Origin: Lachnospiraceae bacterium
GTDB lineage: Bacteria; Bacillota; Clostridia; Lachnospirales; Lachnospiraceae
Length of the DNA: 50,139 nucleotides
Reading direction: 5' to 3'
Assembly (NCBI GenBank): GCA_028692975.1
Contig: JAQUWF010000013.1
Coordinates: 1-50,139, forward strand
Both the position numbers and the translations under genes were made by a program. Under the pieces are notes generated by a model that was given only the letters and a program-made list of their open reading frames with translations, was not told where the DNA came from and made no database searches. This document shows positions 1-7,862 of the stretch, in pieces (position 1 is the first letter of the stretch; each line of letters starts with the position of its first letter).

Positions 1-206
1 TTTTGAATCTCCATATACCAGACGCGACTTTGTTCAATTCGGAAAAACCAAAGGTGTGCTGAATAAGAGGGCACAAGGGCTGCCCTCTTATTCAACCCAC
101 CTTCGGTTCTTTCCTTAGAAATTATCCGTAGAGGTTGAGGTGCATCGTTTAAAGTACCAAAAGTTATACCGACCTTTCAGAAGAAAAACTCGTATTTATC
201 AGCACT
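1..206. other. Left edge: open frame fragment and perfect hairpin
   Basis: No complete gene is visible here. Frame 2 is open from the window edge to a TAG at 116-118 and could be the tail of an upstream gene; its peptide is not recognisable. A perfect 14-bp stem (60-73 with 81-94, 7-base loop) could be a terminator or the end of an inserted element. The frame of the following polymerase gene is open only back to 153, after a TAA at 150-152. The sequence that should encode the polymerase N-terminus is therefore absent, which suggests a rearrangement or insertion just left of 200. Confidence 0.4.
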
Positions 207-1865
207 TTGGGCAAAGGTCGGGATAACTCAAAGGTCGGGATAACTCTTCCCCGTTCCTTGGAAGAGGTAGGAATGGTACTTGGACTGGAACAGCAGAAGA
301 TGAAAGAGGGGAAAGATTTAATCCGGTATTTTTGTATGCCGTGTAAGCCAACAAAAGCCAACGGCGGGAGGACACGGAATCTTCCCTGCCATGCACCGGA
401 GAAGTGGGAGATGTTTAAAAGCTACTGTATCCGGGATGTGGATGTGGAGAAGGGGATAAGGAGGAAACTGCAGCATTTTCCGATTCCTGAAAGTGAGATG
501 GGACTGTACCGTTTAGATCAGGTCATCAATGACCGGGGAATATTGGTGGATAAAGAACTGGTGGGACAGGCGGTGTCCTGTGATTTGATGTATAAAGATA
601 TCGTGACTAGGCGGGCATATGAACTGACCGGACTGGAGAATCCCAATTCCGTGGTGCAGATAAAGTCATGGCTGGGGGAAAATGGCATGGTGATGGAAAG
701 CCTGTCCAAAAAGGCGGTGGCAGGGCTGATAGAGGAAGCAGATGGGGAGGTGCAGGAGTTATTAAGGCTCCGCCTCCTGATGGCGAAGACATCCGTAAAG
801 AAGTATGAGGCCATGAAGAGGTCTGTCTGTTCAGACGGGCGGGTACATGGCTTATTACAGTTTTACGGAGCCAACCGGACAGGACGGTGGGCAGGGAGAC
901 TGGTGCAGGTGCAGAATCTGCCCCAGAACCACATACCAGATTTGGAGCTTGCCCGCACCCTTGTTAAACTGGGGCGGTTTGAAGATGTGGAACTGTTTTA
1001 TGAGTCCAGGCCAAATGTGCTGTCCGAACTGATCCGTACTGCTTTCATTCCAAAGCAGGGTTGCCGTTTTATCGTGGCAGATTTTTCTGCCATTGAAGCC
1101 AGCGTGCTGGCGTGGTTGTCCGGGGAGACGTGGAGGCTGGATGTGTTTGCCTCCCACGGGAAAATCTATGAGGCTTCTGCATCCGCCATGTTCCATGTGC
1201 CGATGGAGGAAGTGACGAAGGGCTCCCCGTTGCGGCAGAAGGGAAAGATTTCAGAACTGGCGTTGGGATATGGCGGCTCTGTAGGTGCGCTGACTTCAAT
1301 GGGCGCTCTTGATATGGGCCTGGCAGAAGAGGAACTGGCTCCGCTGGTAACTGCATGGAGGAGTGCCAATCCCCATATCACGCAGTTCTGGTGGGATGTG
1401 GATGCGGCTGCAATCAGGGCAGTTACAGAGAAAAAGAAAACAAGGGTGGGGAGAATTGCCTTTGAATATAAAAGAGGGATTTTGTTTGTGGAACTGCCAT
1501 CCGGGAGGAAACTGTCCTATGTGAAGCCCAGAATGGCTCTGAATAAGTTTGGCAGGAACGGACTGACCTATGAAGGGATTATGGAGAATAAGAAGTGGGG
1601 CAGGATTGAGACTTACGGACCCAAACTGGTGGAGAATATCGTGCAGGGAACGGCAAGGGACTTGCTGGCAGAATCCATGCTCCGGGTTGAACACAACGGT
1701 TATCCCATTGTGATGCACTGTCATGATGAGATTATAGCGGAAGTGCCGGAGGAGACCGGCTCTGTGGAGAAAATGTGTGCGGTCATGGCCGTGCAGCCGG
1801 TGTGGGCGGAGGGACTGCCGCTTCGGGCGGACGGATATGAATGTTCGTTTTATAAAAAAGATTAG
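207..1865 (+). CDS. Phage family A DNA polymerase, N-terminally truncated
   Basis: This is a phage DNA polymerase I-type enzyme that would copy phage DNA in the cytoplasm. The palm motifs are complete: motif A (ADFSAIEASVLAWL, about residue 290), the finger-helix motif B region (RQKGKISELALGYGG, about 345) and motif C (MHCHDEIIAEVP, about 504). Of the 3'-5' exonuclease domain only the last motif remains (YCIRDVDVE, about 73); the first two motifs are missing. Phage relatives are usually around 650 residues, so roughly 100 N-terminal residues are lost. The only start in this frame is a TTG at 207 with no good ribosome binding site. A 17-bp tandem duplication follows directly. The polymerase core may fold, but proofreading should be lost and the gene may be a 5'-truncated remnant. 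The VapE-like gene follows after 11 bases. Confidence 0.85.
   Translation: MGKGRDNSKVGITLPRSLEEVGMVLGLEQQKMKEGKDLIRYFCMPCKPTKANGGRTRNLPCHAPEKWEMFKSYCIRDVDVEKGIRRKLQHFPIPESEMGLYRLDQVINDRGILVDKELVGQAVSCDLMYKDIVTRRAYELTGLENPNSVVQIKSWLGENGMVMESLSKKAVAGLIEEADGEVQELLRLRLLMAKTSVKKYEAMKRSVCSDGRVHGLLQFYGANRTGRWAGRLVQVQNLPQNHIPDLELARTLVKLGRFEDVELFYESRPNVLSELIRTAFIPKQGCRFIVADFSAIEASVLAWLSGETWRLDVFASHGKIYEASASAMFHVPMEEVTKGSPLRQKGKISELALGYGGSVGALTSMGALDMGLAEEELAPLVTAWRSANPHITQFWWDVDAAAIRAVTEKKKTRVGRIAFEYKRGILFVELPSGRKLSYVKPRMALNKFGRNGLTYEGIMENKKWGRIETYGPKLVENIVQGTARDLLAESMLRVEHNGYPIVMHCHDEIIAEVPEETGSVEKMCAVMAVQPVWAEGLPLRADGYECSFYKKD
213..246 (+). repeat. 17-bp tandem duplication at the polymerase 5' end
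   Basis: The unit AAAGGTCGGGATAACTC occurs twice without a gap (213-229 and 230-246). A near-perfect inverted copy of its first 13 bases lies at 164-176 (TATACCGACCTTT, one mismatch). It sits exactly where recognisable polymerase sequence begins, so it may be a scar of a rearrangement. Confidence 0.7.
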
Positions 1866-1876
1866 GAGGCAGGGTG

Positions 1877-4222
1877 ATGAAGTTGTTTGTTTCAACAGGG
1901 AATTCCAGGATGGAGAAGTGCTGGAACGGCGTAGAGATGGAGCTGGAGGAATTTATCGGGCGTATCTCCAATACGGTACGCACTTCGGAGACGGTGGAGC
2001 AGTACCGGAAACTGTCCAAGGCAAAGCAGGATGACATCAAGGATGTGGGCGGCTTTGTGCTGGGGAAGCTGAAAGGCGGCAGGAGGAAGAAGGACTGCGT
2101 GGTGTTCCGGTCCGGTCTGACGCTGGATATGGATTATGCTACAGAGGACATTCCGGAGCAGATGGAGATGTTCTTTGATTTCCGCTGCTTTATTTATTCT
2201 ACCCATAAGCATACGCCGGAGAAACCAAGGCTCCGGCTCATCATTCCGCTGTCCAGAACGGTGACGCCGGATGAATATGCAGCGGTTGCAAGGAAGGTGG
2301 CGGAGGAAATCGGCATGGAACTGTTTGACGATACTACCTATGAGCCCAGCCGTCTGATGTACTGGCCTTCCACTTCTTCGGACGGGGAGTTTGTGTTCCG
2401 GGATATGGAAGGAGAGTTTTTAAATCCTGATGAGGTTTTGTCTAAGTATCAGGACTGGCGGGATTCTTCCCAGTGGCCGGTGAGCAGCAGGCAGCAGTCG
2501 GTGGTACAGAGGGAGATGAAGAAACAGGCAGACCCGCTGGAAAAAGACGGGGTGGTTGGGGCATTCTGCCGGACTTACAGCATTGAGGAGGCAGTCATGG
2601 GTTTTCTGCCGGAGGTGTACCAGACAAGTGCTATGGCAGGAAGGTTTGACTATATACCGGCAGATTCCCAGGCGGGTGTGGTTGTGTATGACGGAAAATT
2701 TGTGTTTTCCCATCATGCCACGGACCCGGCCTGTGGGAAGCTGATGAATGTTTTTGATATGGTGCGGATTCATAAGTTCGGGGAACTGGATGTGAAGTGC
2801 TCTGAGGACACAGATGTGACCAAGCTGCCTTCTTTTAAGGCGATGAGTGAGTTTGCCGTGGCGGATGAAAAGGTAAAGCTGCAGCTGATGAGGGAACGGG
2901 AGGAGACAGCGAAAAAGGAATTCCATGAGGAGGACTGGAAGGCTGCTCTGGAGCTGGACCGGCAAGGGCGGATAAAAGATACGCTGGATAATCTGGTGCT
3001 GGCTGTGCGGAATGATGAAGGGCTGCAGTCTGTGGCTTTTAATCTCCACAGGGACGGGATAGACGCAGGAAAGGATTTGCCCTGGAAGCAAATTAAGCCG
3101 GGGTGGAATGATTCGGATTTTGCCGCCCTGAAAGTGTATCTGAACCGGAAATATGGGGTTTATACGCCATCAAAAACGAAGGATGCACTTCTAGCTGTGG
3201 CCTCCGAGCGGGCATACCATCCGGTGAAGGAGTATCTGGATTGTCTTCCGTCCTGGGATGGAATAAAGCGTGTTGATCTGCTGCTTACGGATTATCTGGG
3301 GGCGGAGGATTCGGAGTACACAAGGGCTGTGATTCGTAAGTCTCTGGTGGCGGCAGTGGCACGGATTTACCATCCCGGTTCAAAGTTTGACAGCGTTTTA
3401 ATCTTGAACGGTCCCCAGGGGATTGGAAAGTCCACATTATTTGCGAAGCTGGCTGGTGCGTGGTTTTCCGACAGCCTGACATTGACGGATATGCGGGATA
3501 AGTCCGGGCCGGAGAAACTGCAGGGATATTGGATACTGGAACTGGGCGAGCTGGCGGGGATGAAGAAGACGGATGTGGAGACGGTGAAATCTTTTTTGTC
3601 CCGTGTGGATGATAAGTACCGTGCCAGTTACGGGCTGAACGTGGAGAGCCATCCAAGGCAGTGCGTGATTGTGGGGAGTACCAATACGGAGAGCGGGTTT
3701 TTGCGGGATATTACTGGGAACCGCAGATTCTGGCCGGTGCGGGTAAATGGGCAGAACGTGAAAAAACCGTGGCAGATTACGGAGGAGGAAGTGACACAGG
3801 TTTGGGCAGAAGCAAAGAAAATGTATGAAACTGGTGAGCCCCTGTATCTGGAAGGCGCAGTGGCGGCTATGGCGGTTTCGGAACAGACGGAGGCTATGGA
3901 GACGGATGACAGGGAAGGTCTGGTAAGGAGTTACCTGGAGAAGCCTCTGCCTGGGAACTGGTCTGCCATGAGTCTTTATGAACGCAGAAATTTCCTGAAT
4001 GGAAATGAGTTCGGGGAGGAACAGAGAACAGGAACCGTGCAGCGGACAATGGTCTGCAACATGGAAATATGGTGTGAGTGTTTTGGCAGGGAGTCGGCGG
4101 CTCTGAAAAAGATAGATTCCTATGAAATCAGCGGCATCATGCAGAAAATAGAAGGCTGGGACAAGGCGGAGCGGGATACCTTTCCCCTTTATGGCAGACA
4201 GCGCAGCTACCGGAAAATCTGA
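1877..4222 (+). CDS. VapE-like phage primase/helicase
   Basis: This is a virulence-associated protein E (VapE) type phage replication protein, expected to unwind and prime DNA at the phage origin. The N-terminal 300 residues resemble the primase-like region of the family (aspartates in LTLDMDY; a CFIYSTHKHTPEKPRLRLI block). The C-terminal half is a superfamily 3-like P-loop ATPase with Walker A GPQGIGKST near residue 511, an acidic LELGELAG segment near 553, and the STNTESGFLRD and TGNRRFWPV blocks typical of VapE. Length is 781 residues. The ATG at 1877 is preferred over the GTG at 1874 because AGGAGG at 1864-1869 is then at the best distance. It follows the polymerase within 11 bases, consistent with one replication operon. 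Confidence 0.85.
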   Translation: MKLFVSTGNSRMEKCWNGVEMELEEFIGRISNTVRTSETVEQYRKLSKAKQDDIKDVGGFVLGKLKGGRRKKDCVVFRSGLTLDMDYATEDIPEQMEMFFDFRCFIYSTHKHTPEKPRLRLIIPLSRTVTPDEYAAVARKVAEEIGMELFDDTTYEPSRLMYWPSTSSDGEFVFRDMEGEFLNPDEVLSKYQDWRDSSQWPVSSRQQSVVQREMKKQADPLEKDGVVGAFCRTYSIEEAVMGFLPEVYQTSAMAGRFDYIPADSQAGVVVYDGKFVFSHHATDPACGKLMNVFDMVRIHKFGELDVKCSEDTDVTKLPSFKAMSEFAVADEKVKLQLMREREETAKKEFHEEDWKAALELDRQGRIKDTLDNLVLAVRNDEGLQSVAFNLHRDGIDAGKDLPWKQIKPGWNDSDFAALKVYLNRKYGVYTPSKTKDALLAVASERAYHPVKEYLDCLPSWDGIKRVDLLLTDYLGAEDSEYTRAVIRKSLVAAVARIYHPGSKFDSVLILNGPQGIGKSTLFAKLAGAWFSDSLTLTDMRDKSGPEKLQGYWILELGELAGMKKTDVETVKSFLSRVDDKYRASYGLNVESHPRQCVIVGSTNTESGFLRDITGNRRFWPVRVNGQNVKKPWQITEEEVTQVWAEAKKMYETGEPLYLEGAVAAMAVSEQTEAMETDDREGLVRSYLEKPLPGNWSAMSLYERRNFLNGNEFGEEQRTGTVQRTMVCNMEIWCECFGRESAALKKIDSYEISGIMQKIEGWDKAERDTFPLYGRQRSYRKI

Positions 4223-4420
4223 GGACAAACGGGACAAGGCATAGAGGTGTCCTGGTGAACTGTCCGTTAGGAAATATAAGTGAAAATACAGGATTTAGGA
4301 CAAGTGGACAAGAAATTCATAATGAGAATAGAAAAATAAGAAAAGAAACCGGATGTGTATGTGTAATGTGCGTATACGCGTATATAGGAAAATGCTGTCC
4401 CTCCTGTCCGCTTGTCCCGT
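4223..4420. repeat. Cluster of GGACAAG repeats in both orientations (possible phage origin)
   Basis: Four copies of GGACAA(G) read forward at 4223, 4232, 4298 and 4306. Inverted copies (CTGTCC or CTTGTCC) lie at 4260, 4395, 4404 and 4411. Between the two arms is AT-rich sequence and a perfect 12-bp palindrome, TATACGCGTATA (4373-4384). The stretch is non-coding and directly downstream of the replicative primase/helicase. Inverted iterons around an AT-rich core suggest a replication origin or a binding site for a replication protein. No function is proven. Confidence 0.4.
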
Positions 4421-4457
4421 AAAGAAACTGTATTTTAAGAATCAGGAGGCGTTTTGA

Positions 4458-4739
4458 ATGAGGGAAAATGAGATTGAAAGACAACTTTCCCTGGCTGTGA
4501 AAAGGATGGGAGGTATGGCGGTAAAATTCGTGTCCCCTGGTTTGGATGGAGTGCCGGACCGGATTGTCTTACTGCCGGGGAGGAAGATGGCTTTTGTGGA
4601 GCTAAAGGCTCCTGGAAAGAGATTAAGAGTCTTACAAGAAAAACGGAAGAAACAGCTGGAACAATTAGGGTATCCGGTATATGTGATAGATGGTGTGGGA
4701 CAGATTGGAGGTGTTTTGGATGAAATATGTGCCACATGA
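4458..4739 (+). CDS. VRR-NUC domain nuclease
   Basis: A 93-residue stand-alone VRR-NUC domain protein of the PD-(D/E)xK nuclease superfamily, a usual member of Clostridial phage replication modules. Conserved residues are visible: an acidic pair near the N-terminus (RENEIE), D34 in GVPDRIVL, and the E48-x-K50 catalytic pair in AFVELKAPG. It probably trims branched or structured DNA during phage replication, working beside the adjacent helicase. The ATG is preceded by AGGAGGCG at 4444-4451. Its end overlaps the start of the helicase gene by 20 bases, so the two are likely translationally coupled. Confidence 0.85.
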   Translation: MRENEIERQLSLAVKRMGGMAVKFVSPGLDGVPDRIVLLPGRKMAFVELKAPGKRLRVLQEKRKKQLEQLGYPVYVIDGVGQIGGVLDEICAT

Positions 4740-6087
4740 GTATCAGGAGTATGCAAAGGAATTTATTGTGAACCAAAAGGTGAGCGCACTTTTTTTGGAC
4801 TGCGGGCTTGGCAAGACAGCCATTACTTTGACGGCTGTTTGGGAACTGCTGCTGGATTATTTTGAGGTCAGCAGGGTTCTGGTGATTGCACCGCTTAGAG
4901 TGGCGAGGGATACCTGGCCAGGAGAACTGGAGAAATGGGAGCATTTAAGCGGAATTACGATGTCAGGGGTTCTGGGTTCGGAAAAAGAAAGAGTGGCAGC
5001 ACTGAACCGGAGGGCAAATGTTTATGTCATCAACCGGGAGAATGTGGAATGGCTGGTGGAGGAGTGTAAGTGGGATTTTGACATGGTGGTGCTTGATGAG
5101 CTGTCCTCTTTTAAATCTCATAAGGCGAAACGGTTTAAGGCGTTAAAAAAGGTCAGGCCGATGGTGAAGCGGATTGTAGGGCTGACTGGAACCCCGGCAC
5201 CGAATGGACTGATTGACCTGTGGGCGGAGATTGGTATTCTGGATATGGGGCAGAGGCTTGGACGGTTTATCGGTGGATACCGGGAGCGCTTCTTTTTGCC
5301 AGATAAAAGGAGCAGGGAGATGATTTATTCTTATAAGCCGAGGGAAGGGGCGGAAGAAGCAATTTATAATCTGCTGTCTGATATCTGCATCAGTATGAAG
5401 GCAAGGGATTATCTGGATATGCCGGGATGTGTTTACAACCGGGTGGAAGTGTTTATGAATGATAGAGAATTGAAACTTTACCAACAGTTAGAGCGGGATA
5501 TGCTGATTCCTTATGAGGATGGTGACATTGATGCGGTAAACGCCGCCGGGCTTTCCAATAAGCTGATGCAGATGGCAAACGGAGCGGTATACGATGAGAA
5601 CGGAGGCGTGAAGCACATTCATGACCAGAAGCTGGAAGCACTGGAGGACTTAGTGGAGGCGGCAAATGGAAAGCCTGTGTTAATTTCCTACTGGTATAAG
5701 CATGACTTAGAGCGGATAAAGGAGAGGATTGGCGCCTTAGAGTTAGACACAGCAGAGGATATGAAAGAGTGGAATGCAGGGGAAATTCCGGTTGCGGTCA
5801 TCCATCCGGCATCCGCCGGGCATGGATTAAATCTACAGGCAGGCGGCTCTACACTGATCTGGTACGGGCTGACGTGGTCTTTAGAACTGTATCAGCAGAT
5901 GAATGCCAGATTATGGAGACAGGGGCAGAAGGAAACAGTGGTGATTCATCACTTGATTGCAAAAGGTACATTGGATGAGCGGGTGATGGAATCATTGGAA
6001 AAAAAGGACTGCGGGCAGTCGGCACTGGTGGAAGCGGTTAAGGTGAGGATTGGAGGTATCCGGGATGGATGTGGAAAAGTTGTTTAA
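4720..6087 (+). CDS. SNF2-type DEAD/DEAH phage helicase
   Basis: A superfamily 2 helicase/translocase of the SNF2 kind found in phage replication modules. Walker A is GLGKTA (residues 29-34), the Walker B box is VVLDELSSFK (about 122-131), motif III is LTGTPAPNG (about 151-159), and the helicase C-terminal motifs are SAGHGLNLQ (about 365) and QMNARLWRQGQ (about 393). Length is 455 residues. The ATG at 4720 follows GGAGG at 4707-4711; an earlier ATG at 4690 lacks one. It overlaps the VRR-NUC gene upstream and the regulator gene downstream, which places it firmly in the replication operon. Confidence 0.9.
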   Translation: MKYVPHEYQEYAKEFIVNQKVSALFLDCGLGKTAITLTAVWELLLDYFEVSRVLVIAPLRVARDTWPGELEKWEHLSGITMSGVLGSEKERVAALNRRANVYVINRENVEWLVEECKWDFDMVVLDELSSFKSHKAKRFKALKKVRPMVKRIVGLTGTPAPNGLIDLWAEIGILDMGQRLGRFIGGYRERFFLPDKRSREMIYSYKPREGAEEAIYNLLSDICISMKARDYLDMPGCVYNRVEVFMNDRELKLYQQLERDMLIPYEDGDIDAVNAAGLSNKLMQMANGAVYDENGGVKHIHDQKLEALEDLVEAANGKPVLISYWYKHDLERIKERIGALELDTAEDMKEWNAGEIPVAVIHPASAGHGLNLQAGGSTLIWYGLTWSLELYQQMNARLWRQGQKETVVIHHLIAKGTLDERVMESLEKKDCGQSALVEAVKVRIGGIRDGCGKVV

Positions 6088-6550
6088 GGAATATACAAAC
6101 TGGAAAAGGGATATTGGACTTTTGGAATTTGAACTCAGCCGTTTTCAGGGAGTACCATATGAGGATGTGATAGAAAGCCTGTGCTTTTCCAGGCCGGAGG
6201 GTGACAGGGTGCAGACCAGTGGATTTTCTGACAAGACGGGAAAGACAGCTATTATTTACCGACAGGTGAAGGAAAGGCTGGATGATGAATGGTTTGATTA
6301 CTTGGTCGAACGATATGAGTCTTTAAATGGAGATTTGGAATTTTTTGAATATGCCATAGGACAGTTAAGCGGAAAGCTGCCGGAGGTTATTTGGGATATG
6401 GTAATAGAGCAGATGACCTGGAGGGAATTGTCAGGCAAATATGATGTCAGTGAAACAATGATAGCTAAGTACAGGAAAAAGGCAATATCAGAGCTGACTG
6501 TGATTTATCAGATAAGAGAGCAGACAGCAGAGAGGTATCTTCTTAGCTGA
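6065..6550 (+). CDS. Probable late transcription regulator (ArpU/RinA/sigma-like)
   Basis: A 161-residue soluble protein at the end of the replication module, where Gram-positive phages keep their late-gene activators (ArpU, RinA, DUF1492 types). The C-terminal third has the look of a sigma region 4 helix-turn-helix: a hydrophobic helix, then MTWRELSGKYDVSETMIAKYRKKAISEL, the typical recognition segment. The N-terminal part is charged and helical and matches no family I can name with certainty. The ATG at 6065 follows GGAGGT at 6052-6057 and overlaps the helicase stop. A tandem repeat and a terminator follow, consistent with a switch point between early and late genes. The exact family is inferred from position and the HTH-like end. 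Confidence 0.65.
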   Translation: MDVEKLFKEYTNWKRDIGLLEFELSRFQGVPYEDVIESLCFSRPEGDRVQTSGFSDKTGKTAIIYRQVKERLDDEWFDYLVERYESLNGDLEFFEYAIGQLSGKLPEVIWDMVIEQMTWRELSGKYDVSETMIAKYRKKAISELTVIYQIREQTAERYLLS

Positions 6551-6569
6551 GAATTCCCCTTTCATGTAG

Positions 6570-6591
6570 TTGGTTTAGTATTGGTTTAGTA
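6570..6591 (+). repeat. Tandem 11-bp repeat upstream of the late region
   Basis: TTGGTTTAGTA is repeated perfectly at 6570-6580 and 6581-6591. Looser relatives containing GTTTATTG follow at about 6606 and 6619. A weak promoter-like pair (TTGCAA, 18 bases, TATCTT) lies further on. Its place right after the putative late regulator makes it a candidate binding site for that protein. Confidence 0.4.
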
Positions 6592-6707
6592 AAAATGCAG
6601 TCAAGGTTTATTGCAAGTTTATTGGAGTCTGTGTTATCTTTAGAATGCGAAGAAGTGTCAGAAGCTCTGTGGAGGAATCCATGGGGCTTTTTTGCATCCT
6701 TCGCACA

Positions 6708-6743
6708 GGGCAGCGGACTTTATCCTTTCACCGCTGCCCTTTT
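6708..6743 (+). terminator. Rho-independent terminator
   Basis: A perfect 9-bp GC-rich stem (GGGCAGCGG at 6708-6716 with CCGCTGCCC at 6731-6739) is followed by TTTT. It lies between the late-regulator region and the small gene at 6774, so it would stop early transcripts or act as a site for antitermination. Confidence 0.75.
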
Positions 6744-6773
6744 GATAAGAAGGGATAAAGAAGGGAAAAACAA

Positions 6774-6977
6774 ATGGACTGTTTTGGTATGAAAGAAAAT
6801 GGGAAGTGTACCGTTTTGAGCGGTGGAGTCTGCACAGGGACATCCTGTGGATTTTATAAAACAAGGGAAGAACAGCAGGAATCCATAAGGAAAGCCAAAG
6901 AGAGGCTGAGGAAACTGCCGGAACACAAGCAGGAGGATATTGCTGACCGTTATTATGACGGTAAAAAGGAATGGTAA
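6774..6977 (+). CDS. Small cysteine-containing phage protein
   Basis: A 67-residue protein with four cysteines in its first half (MDCFGM, GKCTVL, GVCTGTSCGFY) and a charged helical C-terminus (EEQQESIRKAKERLRKL). The cysteine spacing could bind a metal, but this is only an inference. Small genes of this kind sit just before the HNH gene in many Clostridial prophages; the function is unknown to me. A GAAGGG ribosome binding site lies at 6759-6764. Its stop lies five bases before the HNH start, so the two are probably cotranscribed. Confidence 0.65.
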   Translation: MDCFGMKENGKCTVLSGGVCTGTSCGFYKTREEQQESIRKAKERLRKLPEHKQEDIADRYYDGKKEW

Positions 6978-6981
6978 CAAT

Positions 6982-7335
6982 ATGCCAAGAAAACCATTAA
7001 AGCCCTGTAAGCATCCGGGATGCCCGGAATTGACTGCAGGGTTTTATTGTACAGAGCATGAGAAACTGCATCAAGGTGACAGGATGACATCCTCCGGTCG
7101 TGGATATGACAGCCGGTGGCGCAAAGCCAGGAGCCGATTCTTGAAAATACATCCTTTGTGTGAGAGATGCAAAGTACAGGGAAAATATGTTAAGGCAACA
7201 GTGGTGGATCACATTGTACCACACAGGGGAGATGAGGAGTTGTTCTGGGATGAAAGGAATTGGCAGAGCCTTTGTAAGCCGTGTCATGACAGCAAGACCA
7301 TGACCGAAGACCGATATCAGGAGTACCATTATTGA
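6982..7335 (+). CDS. HNH endonuclease (packaging-associated)
   Basis: A 117-residue HNH nuclease. The catalytic core is clear: VVDHIVPH (D76, H77), the asparagine at about 93 in DERNWQSL, and CKPCHD (C98, C101, H102). A second zinc-binding CxxC pair, CERC, lies at about 60-63, and the N-terminal CKHPGC/FYCTEH block is usual in phage HNH proteins. Phage HNH proteins next to the terminase genes help the terminase cut DNA at cos ends. I chose the ATG at 6982 over an upstream in-frame ATG (6940) because homologues begin with MPRKPLKPC-like sequence and an AAGGA lies just before it. Here the terminase genes lie 3.8 kb away, displaced by a cassette. Confidence 0.9.
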   Translation: MPRKPLKPCKHPGCPELTAGFYCTEHEKLHQGDRMTSSGRGYDSRWRKARSRFLKIHPLCERCKVQGKYVKATVVDHIVPHRGDEELFWDERNWQSLCKPCHDSKTMTEDRYQEYHY

Positions 7336-7379
7336 AAGAATTTTATCGTGCTAATCTCCTGCATTATGGAAGAATCCAG

Positions 7380-7481
7380 AGGAAAACTGCGGGGAGGGGG
7401 AGCATAAATCTCTACAACCCTGCCCCCTGGAAACCGATGCCCCCTAAGACGTAAATTTTCGCAGAAATTAGCAGGGGGGAT
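7380..7481. other. Candidate cos/packaging region
   Basis: Directly downstream of the HNH gene there are two G-rich runs (7391-7400 and 7473-7479) and C-rich runs (7432-7436 and 7440-7444) in non-coding sequence containing a CTCTACAACCCTG block. Intergenic G-run and C-run sequence of this kind between HNH and terS is typical of cos-type Clostridial phages. The assignment rests on position and composition only. Confidence 0.4.
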
Positions 7482-7507
7482 AGGAAATATTGTGTTATCC
7501 ATACATA

Positions 7508-7618
7508 AATGCAGGATTTTCAAGGCTCTCCGTATATGAGAAACAGACGGAAAGTGATGAAAATCCTGCATTTTTGGGGCTGAAATATATCAGAAACTGA
7601 TGATTTCAGCTCTTTTTT
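7508..7618 (+). terminator. Two consecutive terminators before the modification cassette
   Basis: The first is a perfect 15-bp inverted repeat (7508-7522 with 7558-7572) followed by a T run. The second is GCTGAAAT at 7579-7586 pairing with ATTTCAGC at 7603-7610, with an inner ATCAG/CTGAT stem, followed by six T at 7613-7618. Together they separate the HNH/cos region from the cassette at 7635-11119. Confidence 0.75.
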
Positions 7619-7634
7619 AGTGGAGGACAGGAGG

Positions 7635-7862
7635 ATGACAAATAAACAGACGGCACTGATAGAGGAAATGCGAATGCAGGGGAAAGGTTATAAGGCTATT
7701 GCTTCTGCTGTGGGGCTGTCCCGTGATATTGTGCGGAATTACTGCAAGGCAAAGGGTATGGAGGGCTATGGGAATACTGTGGCTCTGAACTTACAACAAA
7801 GACTTGCAGAGGTAAAAATGGATAGGACTTCCCAAATAAATGCGGGAAGGATGGATGCATGA
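7635..7862 (+). CDS. Small helix-turn-helix protein
   Basis: A 75-residue protein whose first half is a clear resolvase/Sin-type helix-turn-helix: a helix in MTNKQTALIEEMRMQGKGY, then KAIASAVGLSRDIVRNYCKAKG. The rest is polar and has no recognisable domain. It probably binds DNA and could regulate the downstream PAPS-reductase gene, whose start overlaps its end. The ATG at 7635 is preceded by GGAGGA (7622-7627) at normal spacing; the upstream in-frame GTG at 7620 has none. It opens the inserted four-gene cassette. Confidence 0.7.
   Translation: MTNKQTALIEEMRMQGKGYKAIASAVGLSRDIVRNYCKAKGMEGYGNTVALNLQQRLAEVKMDRTSQINAGRMDA

Noticed and set aside
1-206. Group II intron or retroelement end at the left edge
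   Set aside because: No domain V-like hairpin or maturase sequence could be recognised in the 206 bases.
6595-6792. Reading frame of 65 codons between the regulator and the small cysteine protein
   Set aside because: No ribosome binding site; it runs through a terminator and overlaps the next gene start.
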